Assembly: GCF_014649795.1 (NCBI RefSeq)
Contig: NZ_BMTS01000016.1
Coordinates: forward strand, 62,001 to 126,000
Origin: Streptomyces melanogenes
GTDB lineage: Bacteria > Actinomycetota > Actinomycetes > Streptomycetales > Streptomycetaceae
DNA length: 64,000 bases
Reading direction: 5' to 3'
The notes under the pieces were generated by a model. That model saw only the letters and a list, made by a program, of their open reading frames with translations, had not been told where the DNA came from and searched no databases. The first letter of the stretch is position 1. Each line of letters opens with the position of its first letter. Shown one piece after another: positions 25,648-33,537 of the stretch. The translations under genes and the position numbers were made by a program.

Positions 25648-26469
25648 ATGCTGCTCGTCACCGGTGTCTCCGGCGGTCTCGGCCACCTCGTCGCCGAACG
25701 CCTCGCGGGCCGCGACGACGTCGTGCTCGGCACGCGCGCGCCGCTGACCGGCGCCCGGCGCGTCGACTTCGACGACCCCGAATCCCTGCCCGAGGCGTTC
25801 GCCGGAATCGACACCCTGCTGCTGATCTCCGCCGGTTACGGCGAGGACGACACCGTCATCGCCCGCCACGACGCCGCGATCTCGGCGGCCGAGCGCGCCG
25901 GGGTGGGGCACGTCGTCTACACCAGCCTCACCGGCGCGGGCGACCACCTGCCGTACGCCCTCGCCCACCGCTGGACCGAGCGCCGCCTGAGCGCGTCCAC
26001 TTCTTTGAAGTGGACGGTCCTGCGCAACGGCCTGTACGCCGAGCTCCTCGCCCTCCTCGCCGCCCCCGGCACCGACGGCCGCCTCACCGCGCCGCTGGCC
26101 GACGGCCGCCTCGCGGCGGTGGCCCGCGCCGACCTGGCCGAGATCGCGGCCCGCGTCGCCCTCGACCCCGCCCCGCACGCGGGCCGGTTCTACGAACTGA
26201 CCGGCCCCCGCGCCCTCGGCGGCGCCGAACTGGCCACCGCGACCGGAACGGCGTACGAGCCGGAGACCCTGTCCGAGGCGCGCAAGCGGATCTCCGCGTC
26301 CGGGGCCCTGGATTTCCAGGTCCCGATGCTGGTCGGCACGTACTCGGCGATCGCCGGCGACTTCCTCGCCACCCCGGACACGGGCGACCTCCACACCCTC
26401 CTCGGCCGCGCCCCGCTCGACCCGCTGGCGGTGTACGCGGAGGCGGTGGGCGCGGGCACCGGCTGGTAG
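25648..26469 (+). CDS. NAD(P)H-binding atypical SDR (QOR2/NmrA-like)
   Basis: A 273-residue atypical short-chain dehydrogenase with the nucleotide-binding MLLVTGVSGGLGHLV, a GIDTLLLISAG strand, GHVVYTSLTGAG and WTVLRNGLYAELL. It resembles QOR2-type (YtfG) NAD(P)H:quinone oxidoreductases; the canonical YxxxK is not evident. The ATG at 25648 is preceded by GGGG about 8 nt upstream. It is divergent from the HxlR regulator and probably induced by electrophiles or quinones. The conserved catalytic residues were not checked against a structure. Confidence 0.88.
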   Translation: MLLVTGVSGGLGHLVAERLAGRDDVVLGTRAPLTGARRVDFDDPESLPEAFAGIDTLLLISAGYGEDDTVIARHDAAISAAERAGVGHVVYTSLTGAGDHLPYALAHRWTERRLSASTSLKWTVLRNGLYAELLALLAAPGTDGRLTAPLADGRLAAVARADLAEIAARVALDPAPHAGRFYELTGPRALGGAELATATGTAYEPETLSEARKRISASGALDFQVPMLVGTYSAIAGDFLATPDTGDLHTLLGRAPLDPLAVYAEAVGAGTGW

Positions 26470-26525
26470 CCCCTCCCCCGCGCCGCGGAACGCCGTTGTC
26501 AGTGGCCGGTGCCACACTCGCACTC

Positions 26526-28226
26526 GTGGACGAGAAGTGGGCGGTGGACCCCACCGAGGACGGCGGCGCGCGGCTCGTCGCCCTCGGGCGGGACGGGCTG
26601 CCCGAAGGGCCCGTGGCACACGAGCCCGATCTGGCCGCGGCGGTCCGGTCGCGGCCCGGCGTGGGGCGCTGGGTGTGGCGCTCCACCGCCGACGTCTACC
26701 CGCGCCTGCTCGCCGCCGGCGTCCGCGTCGAGCGGTGCTACGACATCGAGGCCGCCGAGCTGCTCCTCCTCGGCCACGAGGGCCGCCTCGGCGAACCGCG
26801 CTCGGCCGCGGCCGCCTGGGCCCGGCTGCACCACCTGCCCGTACCGGCGGACCCGCCCGCCCGCGCCGCCGAGCCCGGCCGCCAGTCCCCCCTCTTCGAG
26901 CCGCCGAGCGGCGGCACCGCCCTGCCCCTCGAAGCCCTGGTCGAGGTGTACGCGGAGCAGCAGCGGCGACACGAGAAGGCCGAGCACCCCGGCCGGATGC
27001 GGCTGCTCACCGCCTCCGAGTCGGCCGGGATGCTGGTGGCCGCCGAGATGAACCGGGCGGGCCTGCCCTGGCGCGCGGACGTCCACCGCGCCCTCCTGAA
27101 CGACCTGCTCGGCGAGCGGTACGCGGGCGGCGGCGAGCCCCGCCGCCTCGCCGAGCTCGCGGACGAGGTCTCGGCCGCCTTCGGCCGCCGGGTCCGGCCC
27201 GATCTGCCCGCCGACGTCATCAAGGCGTTCGCCGAGGCGGGCATCCGCATCACCTCCACCCGCCGCTGGACCCTGGAGGAGATCGACCACCCGGCCGTGG
27301 CACCGCTGGTCGCCTACAAGAAGCTGTACCGGATCTGGACCGCGCACGGCTGGAGCTGGCTGCACGACTGGGTGCGCGACGGCCGCTTCCGCCCCGAGTA
27401 CACCCCGGGAGGCACGGTCAGCGGCCGCTGGACCACCAACGGCGGGGGCGCGCTCCAGATCCCCAAGGTCATCCGGCAGGCGGTGGTGGCCGACGAGGGC
27501 TGGCGCCTGGTGGTGGCCGACGCCGACCAGATGGAGCCGCGCGTCCTCGCCGCGATCTCCCGCGACCCGGGGCTGATGGAGGTGGCCGGGCACGACGGCG
27601 ACCTCTACACCGCCCTGTCCGACCGCGCCTTCTCCGGCGACCGCGACCACGCCAAGATCGCCCTCCTCGGCGCGATCTACGGCCAGACCTCCGGCGACGG
27701 CCTCAAGAACCTCGCCGCCCTGCGCCGCCGCTTCCCCCAGGCCGTCGCGTACGTCGACGACGCCGCGAAGGCGGGCGAGGAAGGCCGTCTCGTACGGACC
27801 TGGCTCGGCCGCACCAGCCCACCCGCGGCCGGGGCGGGCGACGACGGCGAGGCGGGCCTCCCCCAGGAGGGCGGCACCGAACTCACCTCCCCGGACGGCG
27901 AGTTCACCCCCGGCTACGCGTCCACCAACGCCCGCGCCCGGGGCCGCTTCACCCGCAACTTCGTCGTCCAGGGCAGCGCCGCCGACTGGGCCCTGCTGCT
28001 GCTCGCCGCGCTGCGCCAGGAGCTCGCCACCGCCGGGAGGCGGGCCGAGCTGGTCTTCTTCCAGCACGACGAGGTCATCGTCCACTGCCCCGAGGCGGAG
28101 GCCCCCCAGGTCGTGCAGGCGATCCGCGCGGCGGGCGAACTGGCCGGCCGCATCGCCTTCGGCCAGACCCCGGTGAGGTTCCCGTTCACGACGACGGTGG
28201 TGGAGCGGTATTCGGAGGCGAAGTGA
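26526..28226 (+). CDS. PolA-type DNA polymerase with degenerate 3'-5' exonuclease domain
   Basis: The 566-residue protein keeps the family A polymerase domain: motif A ADADQMEPR (about 331-339), motif B RDHAKIALLGAIYGQ (about 373-387) and motif C FFQHDEVIVH. The N-terminal ~150 residues look like a remnant 3'-5' exonuclease (RSTADVYPRLLAAGV, RCYDIEAAELLLL). The 5'-3' nuclease of PolA is absent. It matches proteins annotated as bifunctional 3'-5' exonuclease/DNA polymerase in Streptomyces, in addition to the housekeeping polA. Start uncertain: GTG 26526 or in-frame GTG 26502, both with weak ribosome sites. Confidence 0.88.
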   Translation: MDEKWAVDPTEDGGARLVALGRDGLPEGPVAHEPDLAAAVRSRPGVGRWVWRSTADVYPRLLAAGVRVERCYDIEAAELLLLGHEGRLGEPRSAAAAWARLHHLPVPADPPARAAEPGRQSPLFEPPSGGTALPLEALVEVYAEQQRRHEKAEHPGRMRLLTASESAGMLVAAEMNRAGLPWRADVHRALLNDLLGERYAGGGEPRRLAELADEVSAAFGRRVRPDLPADVIKAFAEAGIRITSTRRWTLEEIDHPAVAPLVAYKKLYRIWTAHGWSWLHDWVRDGRFRPEYTPGGTVSGRWTTNGGGALQIPKVIRQAVVADEGWRLVVADADQMEPRVLAAISRDPGLMEVAGHDGDLYTALSDRAFSGDRDHAKIALLGAIYGQTSGDGLKNLAALRRRFPQAVAYVDDAAKAGEEGRLVRTWLGRTSPPAAGAGDDGEAGLPQEGGTELTSPDGEFTPGYASTNARARGRFTRNFVVQGSAADWALLLLAALRQELATAGRRAELVFFQHDEVIVHCPEAEAPQVVQAIRAAGELAGRIAFGQTPVRFPFTTTVVERYSEAK

Positions 28227-28261
28227 GGCGAAGTAGGGAGCCGGGCAGGGGCGGCGGCGAA

Positions 28262-28340
28262 TAGAGGCACGGGGCTGTGGCATGTGCGGCTCCGCCGCGT
28301 GGGCCCGACCAGACCCCGCCGGCCCGCACCCGACTCACCG
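28262..28340. repeat. dispersed intergenic repeat, copy C (reverse orientation)
   Basis: On the minus strand this reads GGGCCCACGCGGCGGAGCCG, then CACATGCCACAGCCCCGTG, matching copy B (16562) almost base for base; upstream it has GTGCGGGCCGG...CTGGTCG as in copy A. It lies between the convergent polymerase and membrane-protein genes. Confidence 0.75.
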
Positions 28341-28345
28341 CATCC

Positions 28346-29587
28346 CTAATGCAGCGTCTCCCACTTCGGATCCAGCGCTATCCCCTTCAGTTGGGCCATG
28401 GTCAGCGCCGGAGTGGCCCGGGTAGCAGGCGCGCTCTGGTTCCCCGTGTTGAACGCGCTGATCACCACCCGAAGGCCGTTCGTCCGGATCGTGTCGACCG
28501 TCCACCACACCACGCCCGCCCCGCCCTTCTCCCCCGGCCGCTGCTCCTCGCCGACCCGGGTCCCGTTGGGCAGCGTCGACACCGTGCCCTGGAGCGGCAC
28601 GTCTCCCATCCCGGGCTGGACGTTTATGCCGACCAGGCTCTTGCCCTTGCCGTCGTCCACGACCGCGAACGCATAGCCACCCTCGTTGCCCTGGTCGACG
28701 ACCTTGAGCCCCTTCGGCAGGGAGGCAACCAGCTCGCGCTGCATCGAGGCCCCGCTCGGCTCGCCCCGGGGCACCGACTCCGAGCGCGGCACCTTCGCGC
28801 CCGCCATGGTCGTCTTCCACACCCCGGCCGTGACCAGCGTCTTCATCTGCGCTCCGGTCAGCGGCGGGTCGACGCGGCTTGTCGTCGAGCCCTTCTCGGC
28901 GGCCGCGTTGTACTCGGTCGCGTCGACCAGTACGCCCTTCGGGGTGATCAGCGTGGCTCGCCAGTTCTTCGTCTCCTCGCGGCGGTCCGGGTACTCGTAC
29001 CCCTGGAAGAGCATGAACCGCGAGCCGTCGGGCAGCACTTCGGCCGTGCAGTGGTCGTAGTCCGTGATCGCCTTCGACGGGCAGGTCACATACCCGGTGG
29101 CGCTCTCGCCCGCCGGGTCGATCGTGCTCAGCGAGATCCCGATCGACCCCTTGCCCTTGCCGTCGTCGAAGACGACCGACGCGGTCGGCGACATGAACTT
29201 GTCGCCCGACTGACCCGCGCCACTGCCCCGCTCGCCACTGGTCTTCCCGGGCGGGAGGAGCGAGATGAGGTTCTTGATCATCTGCTCGGCGGTGACCGAT
29301 ACCCGATCCGGAAGAGTCGACTTGGGCGGCGCCGCCACGGACGCGGACGCACCGCCGGAGCCCCCCGAGCCGCCGGAGGAGCCGCCGACCAGTCCGCTCG
29401 CCCAGGCGCCACCGAGGCCCACCGCGGCCAGCGCCACCACACTGCCGGTCACCGTGGCGGCCCGGCGCCGGGCCAGTCGGCGCCGGCCGCTCATCAGGGC
29501 GCCGTCGAGCAGCGCGCGGCTGTCCTGCGGGACGAAGCCGTCGCCGGTGCTGCGCATCGCGTCACCGAGCTGGTCTTCAAAAGGCAT
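28346..29587 (-). CDS. membrane-anchored protein downstream of a SigE-type sigma factor (candidate anti-sigma)
   Basis: A 413-residue protein with a short cytosolic N-terminus (1-40), a basic RRRLARRRA stretch, one membrane segment (about 44-67), a Gly/Ser linker and a ~330-residue extracytoplasmic part. The latter holds two similar halves (VVFDDGKGKGSIGISLS and AVVDDGKGKSLVGINVQ), suggesting a tandem duplicated domain. Position 99 bp after the sigma gene and the topology suggest a membrane regulator of that sigma factor. No zinc-binding ZAS motif is visible, so this is inference. Confidence 0.7.
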   Translation of the reverse strand: MPFEDQLGDAMRSTGDGFVPQDSRALLDGALMSGRRRLARRRAATVTGSVVALAAVGLGGAWASGLVGGSSGGSGGSGGASASVAAPPKSTLPDRVSVTAEQMIKNLISLLPPGKTSGERGSGAGQSGDKFMSPTASVVFDDGKGKGSIGISLSTIDPAGESATGYVTCPSKAITDYDHCTAEVLPDGSRFMLFQGYEYPDRREETKNWRATLITPKGVLVDATEYNAAAEKGSTTSRVDPPLTGAQMKTLVTAGVWKTTMAGAKVPRSESVPRGEPSGASMQRELVASLPKGLKVVDQGNEGGYAFAVVDDGKGKSLVGINVQPGMGDVPLQGTVSTLPNGTRVGEEQRPGEKGGAGVVWWTVDTIRTNGLRVVISAFNTGNQSAPATRATPALTMAQLKGIALDPKWETLH

Positions 29588-29686
29588 GGTGAAACCCCAC
29601 TCCTCGCTTCGTGTTCCGTGGTCGGTGGTGCGTGATTCGTCTTGCGCGGTGCCTGTTGGGCACTGCCTGGTGCCTGGTTTCGCGGG

Positions 29687-30223
29687 TCAGAGCGCTGCGA
29701 GTTCCGCGAGGCTGCCGCCCAGGTGTTCGCGCAGTTTCGCCAGCGCGCGCACCGAGCGGGTGCGGACCGCGGCCGAGCTGACCCGCATCGCCTCCGCCGT
29801 CTCCTCGACGCTGCGGTCCTCCCAGTACCGCAGGACCACCACAGCGCGGTCCTTGGGCGCGAGCCGGGCCAGCGCGTCGAGCAGCGCGAGCCGCAGCGCC
29901 GGGTCCTCGTCCGTGGTCATGGGGCGGTCCGGCAGTTCCCCTATCGGCCGTTCGTCGGCCGAGCGGCGTCGCCGGTGGGTGAGGAACGTGCGCACGAGGA
30001 TCGTCTGCGCGTATCCCGCGGGGTTGTCGATCCGGGAGATCCGACCCCACATCGCATACATCCGCCCGAGCGTCTCCTGCACCAGGTCCTCGGCGAGATG
30101 AGTGTCGCCGCTGGTCAGCAGGCACGCGGCGCGGAAGAGGTGGTTCGCTCGGCCCGACGCGAACTCCAGGAACTCATCCGTGCGCGCTTGTTTCGGCTGC
30201 CTCGGCTGCCCCAGCTTTCTCAT
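29687..30223 (-). CDS. ECF RNA polymerase sigma factor, SigE family
   Basis: A 178-residue ECF sigma of the actinobacterial SigE-family (TIGR02983) subgroup. Region 2 is visible as FRAACLLTSGDTHLAEDLVQETLGRMYAMW and PAGYAQTILVRTFL; region 4 as DALARLAPKDRAVVVLRYWEDRSVEETAEAM and VRTRSVRALAKL. The ATG has GGGGAGAG immediately upstream. It heads a two-gene unit with the downstream membrane protein, a typical sigma/anti-sigma order. Confidence 0.93.
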   Translation of the reverse strand: MRKLGQPRQPKQARTDEFLEFASGRANHLFRAACLLTSGDTHLAEDLVQETLGRMYAMWGRISRIDNPAGYAQTILVRTFLTHRRRRSADERPIGELPDRPMTTDEDPALRLALLDALARLAPKDRAVVVLRYWEDRSVEETAEAMRVSSAAVRTRSVRALAKLREHLGGSLAELAAL

Positions 30224-30286
30224 GCTCTCCCCCGACCCTTTGACCTCCCCTACACCTCATTGACGCGTCGAGGGTCCGGGAATGTT

Positions 30287-33190
30287 TCACCCGACTTCCG
30301 CGGCCGACTTCACACCCGGCTCCTCGTCCAGCCCCGCCAGCAGCTCCGTCACCTCCGCGTGCGCCTTCGGGTCGCCGCCCTCCAGGGCCGTCAGTGCCAG
30401 CTCCCACTGGACCCGGGCCTGGGCGATCCGCCCGCGCGCCCGCTCCAGACGGCCGTACTCACGCCTGCCGAGCCCCTCGCTGTACGCGTCGCACCGCTCG
30501 ACGGCCTGGTCGAGCAGGTCCGCGCAGGCGGCGTACGCCTCGTCGGTACGGCCCAGTTCGCCCAGGACCCGGACCAGGCCGACCCACGACTGGGAGCGCC
30601 CGTGCCAGTCGCCCTGGTCGCCGAGGATGCACAGCGCCCGCTCGAAGTGGCCGACGGCGGCGGCCCATTCGCCCAGGGTGAGGTGCGCGTACCCGATGTT
30701 GCAGTGCGCGGTGTGCACCAGGAGCTCGCTGCCGATGCGGCAGCCGGTCGCGAGGCTGCGCTCGTGGTAGGCGATGGCCACGCGGGCGTCGGTGTGCTCG
30801 TGCAGGTTGCCGAGGTGGCTGAGGATGATCGCCTCGCCGTACGCGTCGTCGAGCTCGCGGGTCAGGGCCAGGCTCCGCTCCAGCGGCTCGGCGGCCTCGG
30901 CGTGCCGGCCGAGGCGCTCCAGGAGCATGCCGCGGTTGGCGAGGGTGCGCTGGGTGCGGCCCCGCTCCCCGAGCTCCTGCCAGAGCGCGATCGCCTCGTC
31001 GTTGAGGGCCAGCGCCTCCTCGATGCGGCTGGCCAGGAAGTGCGCCCCGGCGAGGTCCCCGATGGCGTGCGCCTGCGCGACCAGGTCGCCGCTCGCCCGG
31101 GCGGCGCTCAGGACGAACCGGTTGAGATGGCGCAGCGCGCCGTACTTGCCCCGGTACTGGAGATGGCTGAAGTACGCCCTGACCAGCAGGAACACGGTCG
31201 GTGAGCTGCGCGCGTACCGCTCGGTGAGCGTCACCACGGCGGGCAGTTCGCGGTCCCCCCAGGCCAGCGCGGCGACGGTGTCCGGGAAGGGCTCGGCGTC
31301 GCCGACGGGCTCGGGCACGCGCGCGGGGCCCTCGCGCTCGGGCGGGGACAGGGCCAGGCCGCTCTGCCGGGCGGCCTCTGCGTACCAGCGCAGCCCGCGC
31401 TCGACGGCCGCCTCCCGGCCGTCGTCCTGGGCGGCCAGCTCACGGGCGAAGTCGCGCACCAGGTCGTGCGGCGCGTACCGCCCGTACGAGATCTCCTCCA
31501 GGAGCGCCACCTCGACGAGGCGGTCGAGCGCGGCCCCCGCCCGCTGCTCGGGCAGGCCCATCAGCCGGGCGACGACGGGGACTTCGTACGCGGGCAGGTC
31601 GAGCGCGCCCAGGCGGCGCAGGGCGAGCGCCGCGTCCGGGTCGAGCGCGCCGAGCGCGACGGCGAGCGAGCGGCGCACGCTCAGGTCGTCGTACTCCAGG
31701 TGGTCCAGGCGCCCGTCCTCGGCGTCGAGGAGTCCGGCGAGCGCGTCGGGGCTGAGCGCGCGGCGGGCGGCGAGCCGGGCGGCCGCGACCCGCAGCGCCA
31801 GCGGCAGCCGCCCGCACAGCTCGACCAGCCGGGCCGCGCCGTCGGCCAGTTGGCGCCCGGAGACGGCCCGGAGCAGGCCGAGGCTCTCGTCGGCGGTCAT
31901 CGGGGCGAGCGGGAAGCGGGTGGCGCCGTCGAGCGCGGCCAGCGGCGAGCGGCTGGTCACGACCACCGCGCAGCCGTCCCCGGCGGGCAGCAGCGGCCGC
32001 ACCTGGGCGGCGGAGGCCGCGTCGTCGAGGACGAGGAGCGTACGGGTCGGGGCGAGCCGGGAGCGCAGCAGCGCGGCCGCCGCGTCGGGCGTGTCGGGCA
32101 CGTTGCGGGAGTCGACGCCCAGCGCGTTGAGCAGCGCGGCGAGCGCCTGGATCGGCGGGAGCGGAGGCAGCCCAGGGGTCGCGCCGCGCAGGTTCAGATA
32201 CAGCTGCCCGTCCGGGAACTCCTCGCGCAGGGCGTGCGCCACATGGACGGCGAGCGCGCTCTTGCCGACCCCGGCCATGCCGGTGATCACGGCGAGGGCG
32301 GCGGTGGGCGCGCCCTCGTGCCGCGCGGCGGGGGCCCCGGGGTGCCGCTGGGTCAGGGCGGCCCACAGCTGCGCCACCAGGTCGTCGCGGCCGGTGAAAT
32401 GGGCGGGTGCGGGGGGCAGTTGCGCCGGGGTGGGCAGCTCGGCGCGCGGCGCGGGCTCCCGCAGGATCTCCCGGTGCGCCTCCTGGACGGCGGGTCCCGG
32501 GTCGACGCCCAGCTCCTCGACCAGGGTGCGGCGCAGCCGCTGGTGCACGGCGAGCGCCTCCGCCTGCCGCCCGGTGCGGTGCAGCACCAGCATCAGCTGC
32601 CGGTGGAAGGCCTCGCGCAGCGGGAACTGGCCGGTCAGCGCCGCCAGTTCCGGCCCGATCCCCTCATGGCGGCCGAGCCGCAGCTCCGCCTCGTACTTCC
32701 ACTCCAGGACGAGCAGCCGGGTCTCGCCGAGCCGCTGGACGAGGGCGGGCTCGCCGTCGGCCGGGTCGTAGAGCCCGCTGAGCGGCGCGCCGCGCCACAG
32801 CGCGAGGGCGGCGGCGGTCTCCTCGGCCACCACCGGCCAGTCGCCCCGGTTGTGCGCGGCGAGCGCCACGCGCGCGTGGGCCTCGAAGACCTCGGTGTCG
32901 AGCTCGCCCGGGTCGACCCGCAGCACGTATCCCGGCGGCACCGCCCGCACCCGGTCCTCGGAGTCGAGCAGCCGCCGCAGCCGGGCGACGTGGTTGTGCA
33001 GCGACGCGGTGGCGGAGGCGGGCGGTTCGTCGCCCCACAGGGCCAGCTTCAGGTCGTCGCTGGGGACGACCCGGCCGGGCCGCATCAGGAGGGCGGCGAG
33101 CAGTGACCGGACCTTGCCGCCGCCGACGGGCTCGCCTCCCACGGTCAGCGGGCCGAGCAGGCCGAATCGCACGCACACGCCGAACTCCAC
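30287..33190 (-). CDS. SARP-type regulator with STAND ATPase and TPR repeats (AfsR-like)
   Basis: The ~967-residue regulator has an OmpR-like winged helix at the N-terminus (RFGLLGPLTVGGEP...LWGDEPP), a BTAD domain (about 95-240), an NB-ARC ATPase with Walker A VITGMAGVGKSALA and LLVLDDAAS, and C-terminal TPR-like repeats (HCNIGYAHLTLGEWAAAVGHF). This is the AfsR/SARP layout that activates secondary-metabolism promoters. GTG 33190 (MEFGVCVRFGLLG) is preferred because GGGGGA lies 5 nt upstream; the open frame reaches 33241. No biosynthetic cluster is visible nearby, so the target is unknown. Confidence 0.9.
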   Translation of the reverse strand: MEFGVCVRFGLLGPLTVGGEPVGGGKVRSLLAALLMRPGRVVPSDDLKLALWGDEPPASATASLHNHVARLRRLLDSEDRVRAVPPGYVLRVDPGELDTEVFEAHARVALAAHNRGDWPVVAEETAAALALWRGAPLSGLYDPADGEPALVQRLGETRLLVLEWKYEAELRLGRHEGIGPELAALTGQFPLREAFHRQLMLVLHRTGRQAEALAVHQRLRRTLVEELGVDPGPAVQEAHREILREPAPRAELPTPAQLPPAPAHFTGRDDLVAQLWAALTQRHPGAPAARHEGAPTAALAVITGMAGVGKSALAVHVAHALREEFPDGQLYLNLRGATPGLPPLPPIQALAALLNALGVDSRNVPDTPDAAAALLRSRLAPTRTLLVLDDAASAAQVRPLLPAGDGCAVVVTSRSPLAALDGATRFPLAPMTADESLGLLRAVSGRQLADGAARLVELCGRLPLALRVAAARLAARRALSPDALAGLLDAEDGRLDHLEYDDLSVRRSLAVALGALDPDAALALRRLGALDLPAYEVPVVARLMGLPEQRAGAALDRLVEVALLEEISYGRYAPHDLVRDFARELAAQDDGREAAVERGLRWYAEAARQSGLALSPPEREGPARVPEPVGDAEPFPDTVAALAWGDRELPAVVTLTERYARSSPTVFLLVRAYFSHLQYRGKYGALRHLNRFVLSAARASGDLVAQAHAIGDLAGAHFLASRIEEALALNDEAIALWQELGERGRTQRTLANRGMLLERLGRHAEAAEPLERSLALTRELDDAYGEAIILSHLGNLHEHTDARVAIAYHERSLATGCRIGSELLVHTAHCNIGYAHLTLGEWAAAVGHFERALCILGDQGDWHGRSQSWVGLVRVLGELGRTDEAYAACADLLDQAVERCDAYSEGLGRREYGRLERARGRIAQARVQWELALTALEGGDPKAHAEVTELLAGLDEEPGVKSAAEVG

Positions 33191-33537
33191 CGGTTCCCCC
33201 ACTGCCCGTCCACCGGCTGCCCCGTTGACCGTTGGCCACATGTTAGCGATCTGTTGGTGGGCGCTGATTAGATCTTTTCATCGGATCCGGGCCGCCGGTG
33301 CTCGGTGGGACGACCACACTCGGGGGAGTGTCGCCGTCGGAACGGATCCGAAGGACAGAGAGGTCCTCGGGCATCCCAGGTGAGTGCCCGGGGACCTCGT
33401 CCTGTCTACGGACGCTCTTCGCCCTTCGGTGCCCGCCTGTTCGGCGACGCAGACCACCCCTTGACCGGTCCAGCGATTTTGCGCCAATTTTGTGAATGAG
33501 CACAACCTTTGGGCTGCTCAAGCGGCTTAGACGCCTC
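33191..33537. other. intergenic region upstream of the SARP gene
   Basis: These 347 bp show no convincing gene. They hold the SARP promoter region, a TTGTG-N6-CACAA inverted repeat (33490-33505) and the hairpin listed separately. Short open frames here lack codon bias and ribosome sites. Confidence 0.6.
33353..33406 (-). terminator. long imperfect hairpin downstream of the hydrolase-kinase gene
   Basis: The arms at 33353-33373 and 33385-33406 (GGTCCTCGGGCA against TGCCCGGGGACC, extended by GGACAG/CTGTCC-like ends) form a ~20-bp imperfect stem with an 11-nt loop. Probable terminator for the gene ending at 33538, or a leader structure for the SARP gene. Confidence 0.5.

Noticed and set aside
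33243..33521. Minus-strand 92-residue frame upstream of the SARP gene
   Set aside because: It runs through a hairpin and promoter-like DNA; no domain and poor third-position GC bias.
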